Shown: positions 1-6,058, counted from the first letter of the stretch. The stretch is DNA of 6,058 bases from Acholeplasmatales bacterium Tener_01 (GCA_001604495.1 LVBR01000129.1:1-6058); one strand, 5' to 3'. The notes: generated by a model not told the origin, from the letters alone. Program-made: numbers and translations.

Positions 1-70
1 AGAACAATTATTATTTTATTTCAAAAGTTACAAAATTAAGTCTTTTTTTTTAATAATTGAATCAAATTAT

Positions 71-103
71 AAAAAACCACTTAAAAGATATTTAAGTGGT
101 TTT
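71..103 (-). terminator. Rho-independent terminator of the HAD-copA-Nudix operon
   Basis: Positions 73-85 (AAAACCACTTAAA) and 91-103 are a perfect 13-bp inverted repeat around a 5-nt loop. Read on the minus strand, the stem runs into a T tract (six T in a row counting the stem end), starting 14 nt past the Nudix stop codon. It is placed to end the three-gene operon. The plus strand also has a short T run after the stem (100-103), so weak bidirectional function is possible for a convergent gene to the left, but none is visible. Confidence 0.9.
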
Positions 104-117
104 ATTGCTTTTGGGCT

Positions 118-690
118 TTATAGTCCCATTCTTTCCTTAGATTGTTTAATAATCTTGTAATAGTATTGTAACATAAATTTCTCATTGACACTGTTATCTA
201 AATCACTGATGTCAATCCATTTTACTCCACTATTTTCATCTTCTTTTACTATCAGTTTTTCATCTTCACTTGCCAAAAAGACATAAGTTAGATTCATATG
301 AAGATGGTTTGAAACAAATTTACCATTTTTATAATGCTTATAAACGGGCAAAACCTCAAGTGATATTATATCCTCTGAAACAGGTGTCAAATTCTTTATT
401 CCGGTTTCTTCCATAACTTCGCGTTTAGCAACTTCAAACAAGTTGGCATCACCATCGGCATGACCACCTGTCCATGACCAAGATTTAAAGATATTATGAA
501 AAACCATTAATACTTTAGTGAAATCTTTGTTTAAAACAAAACCACTAGCACTCATGTGAGAAAACAAAGTATTACGATCTAAGATTTTATCGCCACACAT
601 TTCATATAGTGATAAAATCATATCTCTATCAGCTTTTTCTTGATCACATTTAGGTATATAATTCTTTACTTCATCTATGTAATTATTCAT
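118..690 (-). CDS. Nudix hydrolase, GGHxDG-type, 190 aa
   Basis: This is a cytoplasmic Nudix-fold hydrolase, a family that cleaves nucleoside diphosphates linked to another moiety (NDP-sugars, oxidised dNTPs, dinucleotides and similar). The substrate cannot be read from sequence. The Nudix box lies at about residues 75-98: WTGGHADGDAN, then R90-E91, and EETG at 94-97, which supply the usual metal-binding glutamates. The glutamate expected seven positions into the box (GX5E) is Ala82. The preceding region (HMSASGFVLNKDFTKVLMV, about 45-63) is the usual first beta strands of the fold. Length is ordinary for this subfamily. The ATG at 690 lies 8 nt after the copA stop and has no close Shine-Dalgarno (the nearest GGG is about 16 nt upstream), so it is probably translated by coupling as the last gene of the operon. 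Family assignment is firm; substrate is unknown. Confidence 0.92.
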   Translation of the reverse strand: MNNYIDEVKNYIPKCDQEKADRDMILSLYEMCGDKILDRNTLFSHMSASGFVLNKDFTKVLMVFHNIFKSWSWTGGHADGDANLFEVAKREVMEETGIKNLTPVSEDIISLEVLPVYKHYKNGKFVSNHLHMNLTYVFLASEDEKLIVKEDENSGVKWIDISDLDNSVNEKFMLQYYYKIIKQSKERMGL

Positions 691-698
691 AATTTATA

Positions 699-2867
699 TT
701 ATTTAACCCTTTTAATTCTTAACGCATTTAAAATGACAGTAATACTACTTAATACCATTGCAAGGGAAGCTATCATTGGATTTAACATTATTCCAAAATA
801 ACTTAGAGCTCCTAGTGCAATTGATATCATAATTGTATTATATAAAAATGCCCAACAAATGTTTTGTTTAACTACTCTAATAGTTTTTTTACTGATATTA
901 AGCAAAGTGTTAATGCTTCTAATACTATTGTTCATGATGATAATATTACTGCTATTAACTGCAATGTCACTAGCACCACTTATGCTTATTCCACAATCAC
1001 TCTTAGCTAGGCTAATAGCATCATTAATACCATCACCAACCATGATTGTTGTACCAGTCATCTTCTTTCCATCGATGAAGATGGCTTTTTCTTTTGGAGT
1101 AGTGCCACTTTGATAATCACTTATACCAACTTCACTTGATATTAGTTTACAACTTGCTTCATTATCACCAGATAATAATATTGGTTTAATACCTTTAACA
1201 TTTAAATCTTTAACTAAATCGATAACACCACTACGTACTTCATCACTAAATGTGATTATTGCACCAAGTTGCATATCAACACTAACAAAGATTACAGTCT
1301 TTCCACTTGATAAAAATTCATTGATTTTACCAGAATAATCCGATAAATCGACATTATTTTCTTTCAAATAGCCAATATTTCCAACCAATATTTTCCTATT
1401 ATCAACTATCCCACTAAGACCTTTACCGCTCTCATTTACCAAACTTGTAACATCTAAAATTGGTGTGTTTTCTTTTTGTGCTTCTTTTGTTATTGCTTTA
1501 GCAATAGGATGAAGCGCCTTAGCTTCAATTGATGCTACATAGCTAAATAGATTATCATCTTTAATAAAGTATTCGATGTGACTGATCTTTAATTCTCCAG
1601 TTGTTATCGTACCAGTTTTATCAAAAACGATATTCTTAGTGTTTGGTAGGACTTCAAACATTGAATTGTCTTTAACCAAAATTCCTCGTTTTGCACTCTC
1701 CCCACTTGCAACAACCAACGCAATAGGAGTAGCTAAACCCAATGCACATGGGCAACTAACTACTAATACTGTAACAAAAATATTGATTGATGTATTAAAG
1801 TTTTTACTAAAGGCCCACCAAAGAATAAAGCCAATAAGCGCTACACTTATTACAAAATAAACAAAATACTTACTGAAAGTATCAGCTACTCTTTGTATTT
1901 TTGTCTTAGAGTTTGTGGCTTCAACTACAGTTCTTACAATCTCACTGACTGTTGAATTCTTGCCAATTCGCTCAGCTTTATATTCAATATAACCATCTAA
2001 GTTAATTGCTCCAGCAATTACTTTGCTTCCTTTTTCTTTCTCTTTTGGAAGAGTCTCACCAGTAATTAGTGATTCATTGATTAAGGCAAAGCCACTTTCA
2101 ACTTCACCATCAACCGCAACGCTTTCACCCTTCTTACAAACTAACAAATCGCCTTCATTTACTTCATCGATTGTAACCTTTTTAATCTTTCCATCGACTA
2201 ATAAATTAGCATAAGAAGGTGTAAGAAGCATCAAATCGCTGATTGCAGTGGTAGTTTTGCTTTTAGCTTTAGCTTCAATAAAGCGACCAAGTTTAATAAA
2301 GAAAATAACCATTACACAAGATCCAAAATATAGTGTCTTATTATCGCCATTTAAGTTAGCCACAAATCCATATATACTATATAGAAAGCTACTTACAACG
2401 CTTAATAAAACCAAAGTATCCATACTTGGATTATTAATCTTCACACTCTTTATTCCACTATTTAAAATATCAAATCCTAAGACGATACTAATAATACTTA
2501 AGCACCCCATAATTATTCCACTTAAAGTCATATTAAATAAATCTATATGGAATATTTCAAAAGCATGAAAAACAAGGGTAACTAAAAAGATAATAGATAG
2601 AATAATTAGTTCAATTACTTTCTTCTTTTCATTCCTCTTATCACGCTTGAAATCATCAGGCCCTAGTGACTCAAAACCAGCACGACTTACAAACTTATCT
2701 AAGTCACTAAGTGATAGGATTTTTTCATCATATTCAATTGTGGCATTGTTCATTATTAGGTTGACACTAGCGCCAATAACTCCATCTTGCTTGTTTAAAA
2801 ACTTTTCTAAGCCATTTGAACAAGCACTGCAGCTCATGCCACCTATCTTTAGAATTACTTTTTTCAT
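699..2867 (-). CDS. copA: Copper-exporting P1B-type ATPase CopA
   Basis: This is an inner-membrane P-type ATPase that uses ATP to export Cu(I) from the cytoplasm. The order is: one N-terminal HMA domain (residues 1-70) with GMSCSAC, copper ligands C13 and C16; TM1-4 (about 84-197); actuator domain with TGE at 269-271; TM5 and TM6 (about 335-388) with CPC at 372-374; phosphorylation site DKTGT, D416; HP motif at 453-454 and GKGLSG at 481-486 in the nucleotide-binding domain; SGDN at 566-569; GDGIND at 611-616; TM7 with Y676-N677; TM8 with M704 and S707-S708. CPC plus the TM7 YN plus the TM8 MxxSS pattern is the known signature of the Cu(I) class (P1B-1), as opposed to Zn/Cd pumps. At 722 aa it is on the short side for CopA because it has a single HMA domain; nothing catalytic is missing. 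Its ATG starts 1 nt after the HAD stop codon with no clear Shine-Dalgarno, which implies translational coupling. No CopZ, CsoR or CopY is adjacent in the window. Confidence 0.97.
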   Translation of the reverse strand: MKKVILKIGGMSCSACSNGLEKFLNKQDGVIGASVNLIMNNATIEYDEKILSLSDLDKFVSRAGFESLGPDDFKRDKRNEKKKVIELIILSIIFLVTLVFHAFEIFHIDLFNMTLSGIIMGCLSIISIVLGFDILNSGIKSVKINNPSMDTLVLLSVVSSFLYSIYGFVANLNGDNKTLYFGSCVMVIFFIKLGRFIEAKAKSKTTTAISDLMLLTPSYANLLVDGKIKKVTIDEVNEGDLLVCKKGESVAVDGEVESGFALINESLITGETLPKEKEKGSKVIAGAINLDGYIEYKAERIGKNSTVSEIVRTVVEATNSKTKIQRVADTFSKYFVYFVISVALIGFILWWAFSKNFNTSINIFVTVLVVSCPCALGLATPIALVVASGESAKRGILVKDNSMFEVLPNTKNIVFDKTGTITTGELKISHIEYFIKDDNLFSYVASIEAKALHPIAKAITKEAQKENTPILDVTSLVNESGKGLSGIVDNRKILVGNIGYLKENNVDLSDYSGKINEFLSSGKTVIFVSVDMQLGAIITFSDEVRSGVIDLVKDLNVKGIKPILLSGDNEASCKLISSEVGISDYQSGTTPKEKAIFIDGKKMTGTTIMVGDGINDAISLAKSDCGISISGASDIAVNSSNIIIMNNSIRSINTLLNISKKTIRVVKQNICWAFLYNTIMISIALGALSYFGIMLNPMIASLAMVLSSITVILNALRIKRVK

Positions 2868-2868
2868 A

Positions 2869-3711
2869 TTATTCTTTTATAATACTTTCTATAAAATGTC
2901 TTACTCCATCATTATTACAATCGTATTCTGTGACATATTTGGCTTCTTTCTTCACTTCGTCACGGGAATTAATCATAGCACATCCGTATTTTGCCACATT
3001 AATCATTCCTAAATCGTTTAGATTATCACCGATAGCAATAATGTTATCACGACTATACCCAAGTAAATCTACTAAATAAAGTAAAGTCGATCCTTTATTA
3101 ATTCCTTTTTTATATAACTCAAAGGCAATATATTCTTCAAAGTCGCCCCATAAAGAATACCCTACTTCACTACTATATTTATCTAATGAGTTGATAAACT
3201 TATCGTATCCTTCTTTTTTTATGCTACAAGAAATGGTAATCGGATCTTCTTTTAAGATCTCATCAATTTCTCCTTCGTGTAAAACTATATCTTTTCCTTC
3301 GTGAAACATCCACTCAGGGATTGCTCTTTTATCATTGAAATATTGGTTATTAAATTCAACAATATTTATTCCAATAATATTATCTTTGTTTTCTTTATAA
3401 AGAGCACTGATAACTTCTTTTTTCATTGGAAAGAGAATCTTTTTACTTACCTCATAGTCTTTATCAAGCCAAGCGATACCACCGCCATCACTAAAAATGA
3501 CTGGACAAGTTATCCCAAGTACTTTTGAATAGCGAGTAGTTCCTTGATAAGGCCTACCGCTATTAAGGATAATTAAATGACCCAACTTAGTAAGCTTTTG
3601 AAAATACTTGATAGTTTCATCACTTATTTTTTTGTTATCATCTAAAAGAGTACTATCTAAATCTAGACTAATAACATATTTATTTTTTAAACAATCTCTT
3701 ATTTTTTCCAT
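2869..3711 (-). CDS. Cof-type HAD-superfamily (HAD-IIB) phosphatase, 280 aa
   Basis: This is a predicted cytoplasmic Mg-dependent phosphatase, a family that mostly acts on sugar phosphates, nucleotides or cofactor phosphates; the substrate is not predictable. Numbered from the ATG: motif I is DLDST with nucleophile D17 and general acid D19; motif II is NSGRP with S51; a C2-type cap lies between about 85 and 195; motif III is K206 in GINKGS; motif IV is GDNLND (228-233) with D229 and D233. Length and motif spacing fit the Cof family. An in-frame TTG at 3750 would add 13 residues, but I prefer the ATG at 3711: it places motif I at the usual distance from the N terminus, the TTG lies upstream of the -35 box, and the promoter's predicted +1 falls on this ATG. 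It is the first gene of the HAD-copA-Nudix operon, with its stop 1 nt before the copA ATG. Confidence 0.93.
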   Translation of the reverse strand: MEKIRDCLKNKYVISLDLDSTLLDDNKKISDETIKYFQKLTKLGHLIILNSGRPYQGTTRYSKVLGITCPVIFSDGGGIAWLDKDYEVSKKILFPMKKEVISALYKENKDNIIGINIVEFNNQYFNDKRAIPEWMFHEGKDIVLHEGEIDEILKEDPITISCSIKKEGYDKFINSLDKYSSEVGYSLWGDFEEYIAFELYKKGINKGSTLLYLVDLLGYSRDNIIAIGDNLNDLGMINVAKYGCAMINSRDEVKKEAKYVTEYDCNNDGVRHFIESIIKE

Positions 3712-3717
3712 ATTATT

Positions 3718-3746
3718 ATTATAAATAAAGAGCAAGTTAAAGTCAA
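3718..3746 (-). promoter_or_regulatory. Sigma-70/SigA promoter of the HAD-copA-Nudix operon
   Basis: On the minus strand TTGACT (3746-3741) is followed by exactly 17 nt and then a perfect TATAAT (3723-3718). Six bases later comes the ATG at 3711-3709, so with standard numbering +1 falls on the A of the start codon. The upstream flank (3751-3779) is very AT-rich and partly formed by the T tract of the tRNA terminator. No Shine-Dalgarno precedes the ATG, consistent with a leaderless message. No inverted-repeat operator or cop box overlaps it that I can see. The promoter is read from sequence; the transcription start is inferred. Confidence 0.8.
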
Positions 3747-3771
3747 TCAAAGTGCTTCTTATAAAAACAAT

Positions 3772-3802
3772 AAAAAAAACTAGAATTGATAAACAATTCT
3801 AG
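3772..3802 (-). terminator. Rho-independent terminator of tRNA-Lys
   Basis: CTAGAATTG (3780-3788) and its exact complement CAATTCTAG (3794-3802) form a 9-bp stem with a 5-nt loop. On the minus strand the stem is followed by eight consecutive T (3779-3772). It begins 14 nt after the encoded CCA of the tRNA and ends before the next promoter, so it closes the single-gene tRNA unit and insulates the HAD operon. Confidence 0.9.
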
Positions 3803-3816
3803 CATTTAAAATCAAA

Positions 3817-3892
3817 TGGTACACCCTCGGGGGTTCGAACCCCGGACCCACTGATTAAGAGTCAGTTGCTCTGCCAGCTGAGCTAAGGGTGC
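3817..3892 (-). tRNA. tRNA-Lys, anticodon CTT
   Basis: A full 76-nt cloverleaf reads on the minus strand. The acceptor is GCACCCT paired with AGGGTGT, the D arm is GCTC/GAGC with an 8-nt loop, the anticodon stem is ACTGA/TCAGT, the loop is CTCTTAA (anticodon CTT, reading AAG), the variable loop is GGGTC, the T arm is CGGGG/CCCCG with loop TTCGAAC, the discriminator is A73, and CCA is genomically encoded. The terminal acceptor pair is a G1-U72 wobble rather than the usual G-C; all other pairs are Watson-Crick. It is a solitary tRNA with its own promoter (3909-3937) and terminator (3772-3802). I see no direct repeat of its 3' end that would mark an integration site. Confidence 0.98.
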
Positions 3893-3908
3893 ACAAAACT
3901 ACTATGAT

Positions 3909-3937
3909 ATTATACAACAAACACTTCATTTTTGCAA
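3909..3937 (-). promoter_or_regulatory. Sigma-70/SigA promoter of tRNA-Lys
   Basis: On the minus strand TTGCAA (3937-3932), a 17-nt spacer and a perfect TATAAT (3914-3909) stand upstream of the tRNA. The predicted start is near 3902, which would leave a 5' leader of about 10 nt for RNase P to remove. The -35 box starts only about 10 nt downstream of the preceding gene's terminator, so the tRNA unit is very compact. Confidence 0.8.
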
Positions 3938-3946
3938 GTAATATTT

Positions 3947-3979
3947 AAAAAAATTGTGAAGTCACTCTTCACAATTTTT
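3947..3979 (-). terminator. Rho-independent terminator overlapping the 3' end of the YwaF-like gene
   Basis: Positions 3949-3961 and 3967-3979 form a perfect 13-bp inverted repeat (minus-strand arm AAAAATTGTGAAG) around a 5-nt loop, and the distal arm runs into a seven-T tract (3953-3947). The proximal arm lies inside the coding sequence (codons 246-250) and the TGA stop (3964-3962) sits in the loop. It should end the ligase/YwaF-like operon just before the tRNA promoter. Confidence 0.88.
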
Positions 3980-4714
3980 CTTATTTATCTTCATTATTAA
4001 TTTGTATACTCCTAAACTCGCAAAGAATGTTCCAACATTTTGGATTGTTGAAACGATTAAAGGATAAAAGCCTTTAAAGGTTGAATATAAGACTGTTAGT
4101 GGCCATGTTCCAAAATCACGGCTTATTAACATCAAATTACTGTCTAATATTAGATTAGTAATATAGGCTAATATACAAACAATGTAAGTTAAAACTAAGT
4201 ATCCTATAGCATTCTTAACGCTTGGAATATATTCTTTTTTAATAACAATTAATAACCCAACATAAATTAATACCACATGGTAAACTAGGGCATGAATTGT
4301 TAATACGTGCAAAAATGGATGAACTAGCATACATGTATTTGGGCAAATAAAGTAAACTATACCACCAATTATTGCACCATGATATAAAAATGAAAGTCCT
4401 GCTGCTCTTACTCTACCTTTAAAGTAGCCAGCTAAAAACGATGCGTAAATGAATATTGAACAAAAATACAAAGGTATCCAATCACTAAATGTAACATCGC
4501 TTCTTAAAGTTAAGTTCCAAATAATCTTTAATACTTCTAAGATGAATGTTACCCAAAATGAAATTCTAATAACCTTAGTAACATTTAAATCTTTCTTTTT
4601 TAATGAAAAATATAATAACAAGGTAACCATCAAAATTGCAACTAAGGCAAATACTAAGTGTTCCCAACCGAATAATCCTGGTATTTCACCAATTCCATCT
4701 TTAAAGAACGCCAT
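3962..4714 (-). CDS. YwaF/TMEM164-like integral membrane protein (TIGR02206 type), 250 aa
   Basis: This is a polytopic membrane protein with about six to seven hydrophobic segments (about 20-38, 50-68, 79-98, 105-122, 135-157, 168-188, 205-238). Its overall pattern resembles the bacterial YwaF family (TIGR02206), related to eukaryotic TMEM164: FGWEHL near the N terminus, IPLYFC at about 80-85, FLYHGAIIGG at 109-118, then HPFLHVLTIHALVYH at 132-146. TMEM164 has been reported as a lipid acyltransferase with a conserved Cys and His. C85 and H141 here are candidate equivalents, but that is inference and the bacterial role is not established. The ATG overlaps the upstream gene's end by 14 nt and is preceded by a strong Shine-Dalgarno at 4721-4727, which fixes the start. 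The last five codons form one arm of the terminator. Family call is fairly good, biochemical function open. Confidence 0.75.
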   Translation of the reverse strand: MAFFKDGIGEIPGLFGWEHLVFALVAILMVTLLLYFSLKKKDLNVTKVIRISFWVTFILEVLKIIWNLTLRSDVTFSDWIPLYFCSIFIYASFLAGYFKGRVRAAGLSFLYHGAIIGGIVYFICPNTCMLVHPFLHVLTIHALVYHVVLIYVGLLIVIKKEYIPSVKNAIGYLVLTYIVCILAYITNLILDSNLMLISRDFGTWPLTVLYSTFKGFYPLIVSTIQNVGTFFASLGVYKLIMKINKKNCEE

Positions 4715-6058
4715 CGTCTACCACCTTGTTACTAATTGTATTTTCAATAATTGCAAGTATCACAATTAAAACAATCATGTAGTTAATGAAATAATAACTT
4801 ACATCGATCATTCCATATAAACCAGATAGTAAGAATCCCATCAAAACTAAGAACTTCTCTTTGTTCATTTTCTTTACTAAGTAGAAATACTTTTCAAAGA
4901 AATGATATAACAAAGCTAAAAGTCCAAATGTTCCCATTGTTAAAATGGTATGTAGAAGTGTTGAATGACCCCATTGGTATTCGCCAACACCTTCTTCTAA
5001 TATATCATAGAAAGGTGAAAACATTCCGCTACCAAATAATGGATGCAATTTATAATTAGCAATTACTTCTTCATAAATTGGTTTGCGTCCGTTGTAATTA
5101 CCCATATTTACTTTTAGTGCATATTCAATAAATCTCTCATAATAATCATGATATTTTAGATATAGCACTTGGAAAAAGACAAATAGTATTACAGTAAATG
5201 ATATCAAAGTGATAAGATATGTCTTTTTATCTTTAGTTAAAAAGGCACAAACAGGAATCATTATTAGTAATCCTAAAGCCATTGCGGCAGTTGCACCACG
5301 TGAATAAGAAAATAGGATTGCTAAAAACTGTGATATAAAGATTATAGAAAATCCAAGTTGTTTGAAATTCTTATTTGTTATTGATAAATACAAAGTAAAT
5401 GGCATTGTAAGAAGTAAGATAAGTGAAGAATTGTTTTCAATTCCCCAACCAACATCAACACATTTAGTGAATATTGATCCTACTGTATCATCATTTATGA
5501 TGTAATATGTTACTACTTGAAGCACAAGTAATATTCCTAATGCATTTACAATGTGACTAACTTTATTAAAATCAAATTTATTGTTAGATAAGCAATAATA
5601 TAAGAATAATATTGCTCCTCCCATTCCTAAGCATCCAAAGAATTGCATCTTTGAATAATCAGTTTTGATTGCTATTCCACCAAGCGTCATTGCTAAAGCA
5701 AGTAGCGCAATCCCTATAAAATTCTTTCCTAAATTAAATTTTGGTCTATGTATTATTTGATGAAGTATTAAACCTAATACTAAGCATCCAATTCCAATAA
5801 ACAGTGCATATGGCATATTAATAACATAAAATGGATGAGCAAAAATAAAAGGTGTATACATAATGATAGGCACCATTAAATCACAAGTCTTATTAAATAT
5901 TGCTATAACAATAAATGATATTCCGATTAATATCATCGAAATCCATTCACATTTATTTAAAACTGATTCGTTTAGTTTTCCATTGACTGATAAAAAAGAA
6001 AGAAGCCAAAATAAAAAGATTAAAATCATTACTATATAACAATATAGTTTTGATTTTT
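4701..6058 (-). CDS. O-antigen ligase/polymerase-family (Wzy_C type) membrane protein, 5' end probably outside the window
   Basis: This is a polytopic protein with about 13-14 hydrophobic segments and one large extracytoplasmic loop (about residues 292-355 from the ATG at 6029), the layout of WaaL/Wzy_C proteins that polymerise or transfer lipid-linked glycans outside the membrane. Motif support: YSRGA at 242-246 after a long helix, R315 in GNYNGRKPIYE, HPLFGSG at 329-335, then H355 in WGHSTLLH, followed by a GTFGLLALL helix. The arginine/arginine/histidine pattern parallels the conserved residues of known ligases. In a Gram-positive cell this would point to a capsule, teichuronic acid or other wall glycopolymer; the polymer is unknown. 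The first ATG in the window is at 6029, but the frame stays open to 6058 (KSKLYCYIV before the Met). That would complete a 15-residue hydrophobic start into a full helix preceded by basic residues, and no Shine-Dalgarno precedes the ATG, so I treat the gene as 5'-partial. It overlaps the next gene by 14 nt. Confidence 0.85.
   Translation of the reverse strand, partial: KSKLYCYIVMILIFLFWLLSFLSVNGKLNESVLNKCEWISMILIGISFIVIAIFNKTCDLMVPIIMYTPFIFAHPFYVINMPYALFIGIGCLVLGLILHQIIHRPKFNLGKNFIGIALLALAMTLGGIAIKTDYSKMQFFGCLGMGGAILFLYYCLSNNKFDFNKVSHIVNALGILLVLQVVTYYIINDDTVGSIFTKCVDVGWGIENNSSLILLLTMPFTLYLSITNKNFKQLGFSIIFISQFLAILFSYSRGATAAMALGLLIMIPVCAFLTKDKKTYLITLISFTVILFVFFQVLYLKYHDYYERFIEYALKVNMGNYNGRKPIYEEVIANYKLHPLFGSGMFSPFYDILEEGVGEYQWGHSTLLHTILTMGTFGLLALLYHFFEKYFYLVKKMNKEKFLVLMGFLLSGLYGMIDVSYYFINYMIVLIVILAIIENTISNKVVDDGVL
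4721..4727 (-). promoter_or_regulatory. Strong Shine-Dalgarno of the YwaF-like gene
   Basis: AAGGTGG on the minus strand lies 6 nt before the ATG at 4714, inside the last codons of the ligase-like gene. It is the only near-consensus ribosome binding site I found at a gene start here. It confirms the overlapping start and suggests independent initiation as well as coupling. Confidence 0.85.

Noticed and set aside
1..70. Possible end of a plus-strand gene or a promoter at the left edge, including a nine-T run at 43-51
   Set aside because: All short frames here are low-complexity AT-rich sequence, the T run has no preceding stem, and no convincing -35/-10 pair was found.
859..3528. Several open frames of 60-120 codons on the plus strand opposite copA and the HAD gene
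   Set aside because: They lie antisense to genes with complete conserved motifs, have low-complexity Leu/Ile/Ser/Thr/Phe-rich translations, no recognisable domains and no ribosome binding sites. They are shadows of the minus-strand genes.
3712..3750. TTG start adding 13 residues to the HAD phosphatase
   Set aside because: The TTG precedes the -35 box of a near-perfect promoter, the added residues are not typical of the family, and only a weak AAGAAG precedes it. The ATG at 3711 fits better.
3712..3816. Riboswitch or copper-responsive leader upstream of the HAD-copA-Nudix operon
   Set aside because: The 105-nt gap is filled by the tRNA trailer, its terminator and the promoter. The predicted transcript has essentially no leader, and no cop-box-like inverted repeat is visible.
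3817..3892. tRNA-Lys as an integration site for a mobile element
   Set aside because: No duplicate of the tRNA 3' end, integrase or phage-like gene is seen in the window.
3962..3964. TGA read as Trp (mycoplasma code)
   Set aside because: Trp residues at conserved places use TGG in several genes, and this TGA sits in the loop of a strong terminator, consistent with a true stop.
4449..4769. Plus-strand open frame of 106 codons across the overlap of the two membrane-protein genes
   Set aside because: Antisense to two well-supported overlapping genes, Asn/Lys/Thr-rich, with no domain or start signal.

Overview
The window is an AT-rich bacterial segment, roughly one third G+C by eye, with five protein genes and one tRNA, all on the minus strand. 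Trp is encoded by TGG throughout and TGA acts as a stop, so the standard bacterial code applies rather than the TGA=Trp mycoplasma code. The AT bias, protein family types, strong intrinsic terminators and canonical TTGACA/TATAAT-type promoters suggest a low-GC Bacillota, for example an uncultured Bacilli or Erysipelotrichia-like lineage. That placement is inference only.

In transcription order (high to low coordinates) there are three units. Unit 1 is an O-antigen ligase/polymerase-type membrane protein (4701 to the right edge, 5' end probably outside the window), overlapping by 14 nt a YwaF/TMEM164-like integral membrane protein (3962-4714). It ends in a terminator hairpin that overlaps the stop codon. 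Unit 2 is a solitary tRNA-Lys(CTT) gene (3817-3892) with its own consensus-like promoter and its own terminator, all packed into about 170 bp. Unit 3 is an operon of a Cof-type HAD phosphatase (2869-3711), a Cu(I) P-type ATPase CopA (699-2867) and a Nudix hydrolase (118-690). Its gaps are 1 nt and 8 nt, and it is closed by a strong terminator at 71-103. Its promoter places the predicted transcription start on the A of the HAD ATG, so the operon appears to begin with a leaderless or nearly leaderless mRNA.

Unit 1 probably handles cell-surface glycopolymer or lipid material. Unit 3 joins copper export to two small-molecule hydrolases (a phosphatase and a nucleotide or pyrophosphate hydrolase); whether this is functional or just housekeeping clustering cannot be told from sequence. 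No CsoR/CopY regulator, CopZ chaperone or cop-box operator is visible. Positions 1-70 are AT-rich DNA in which I see no supported feature. I found no CRISPR array, insertion sequence, prophage gene or clearly novel system; the noteworthy points concern promoter, terminator and start-codon architecture.
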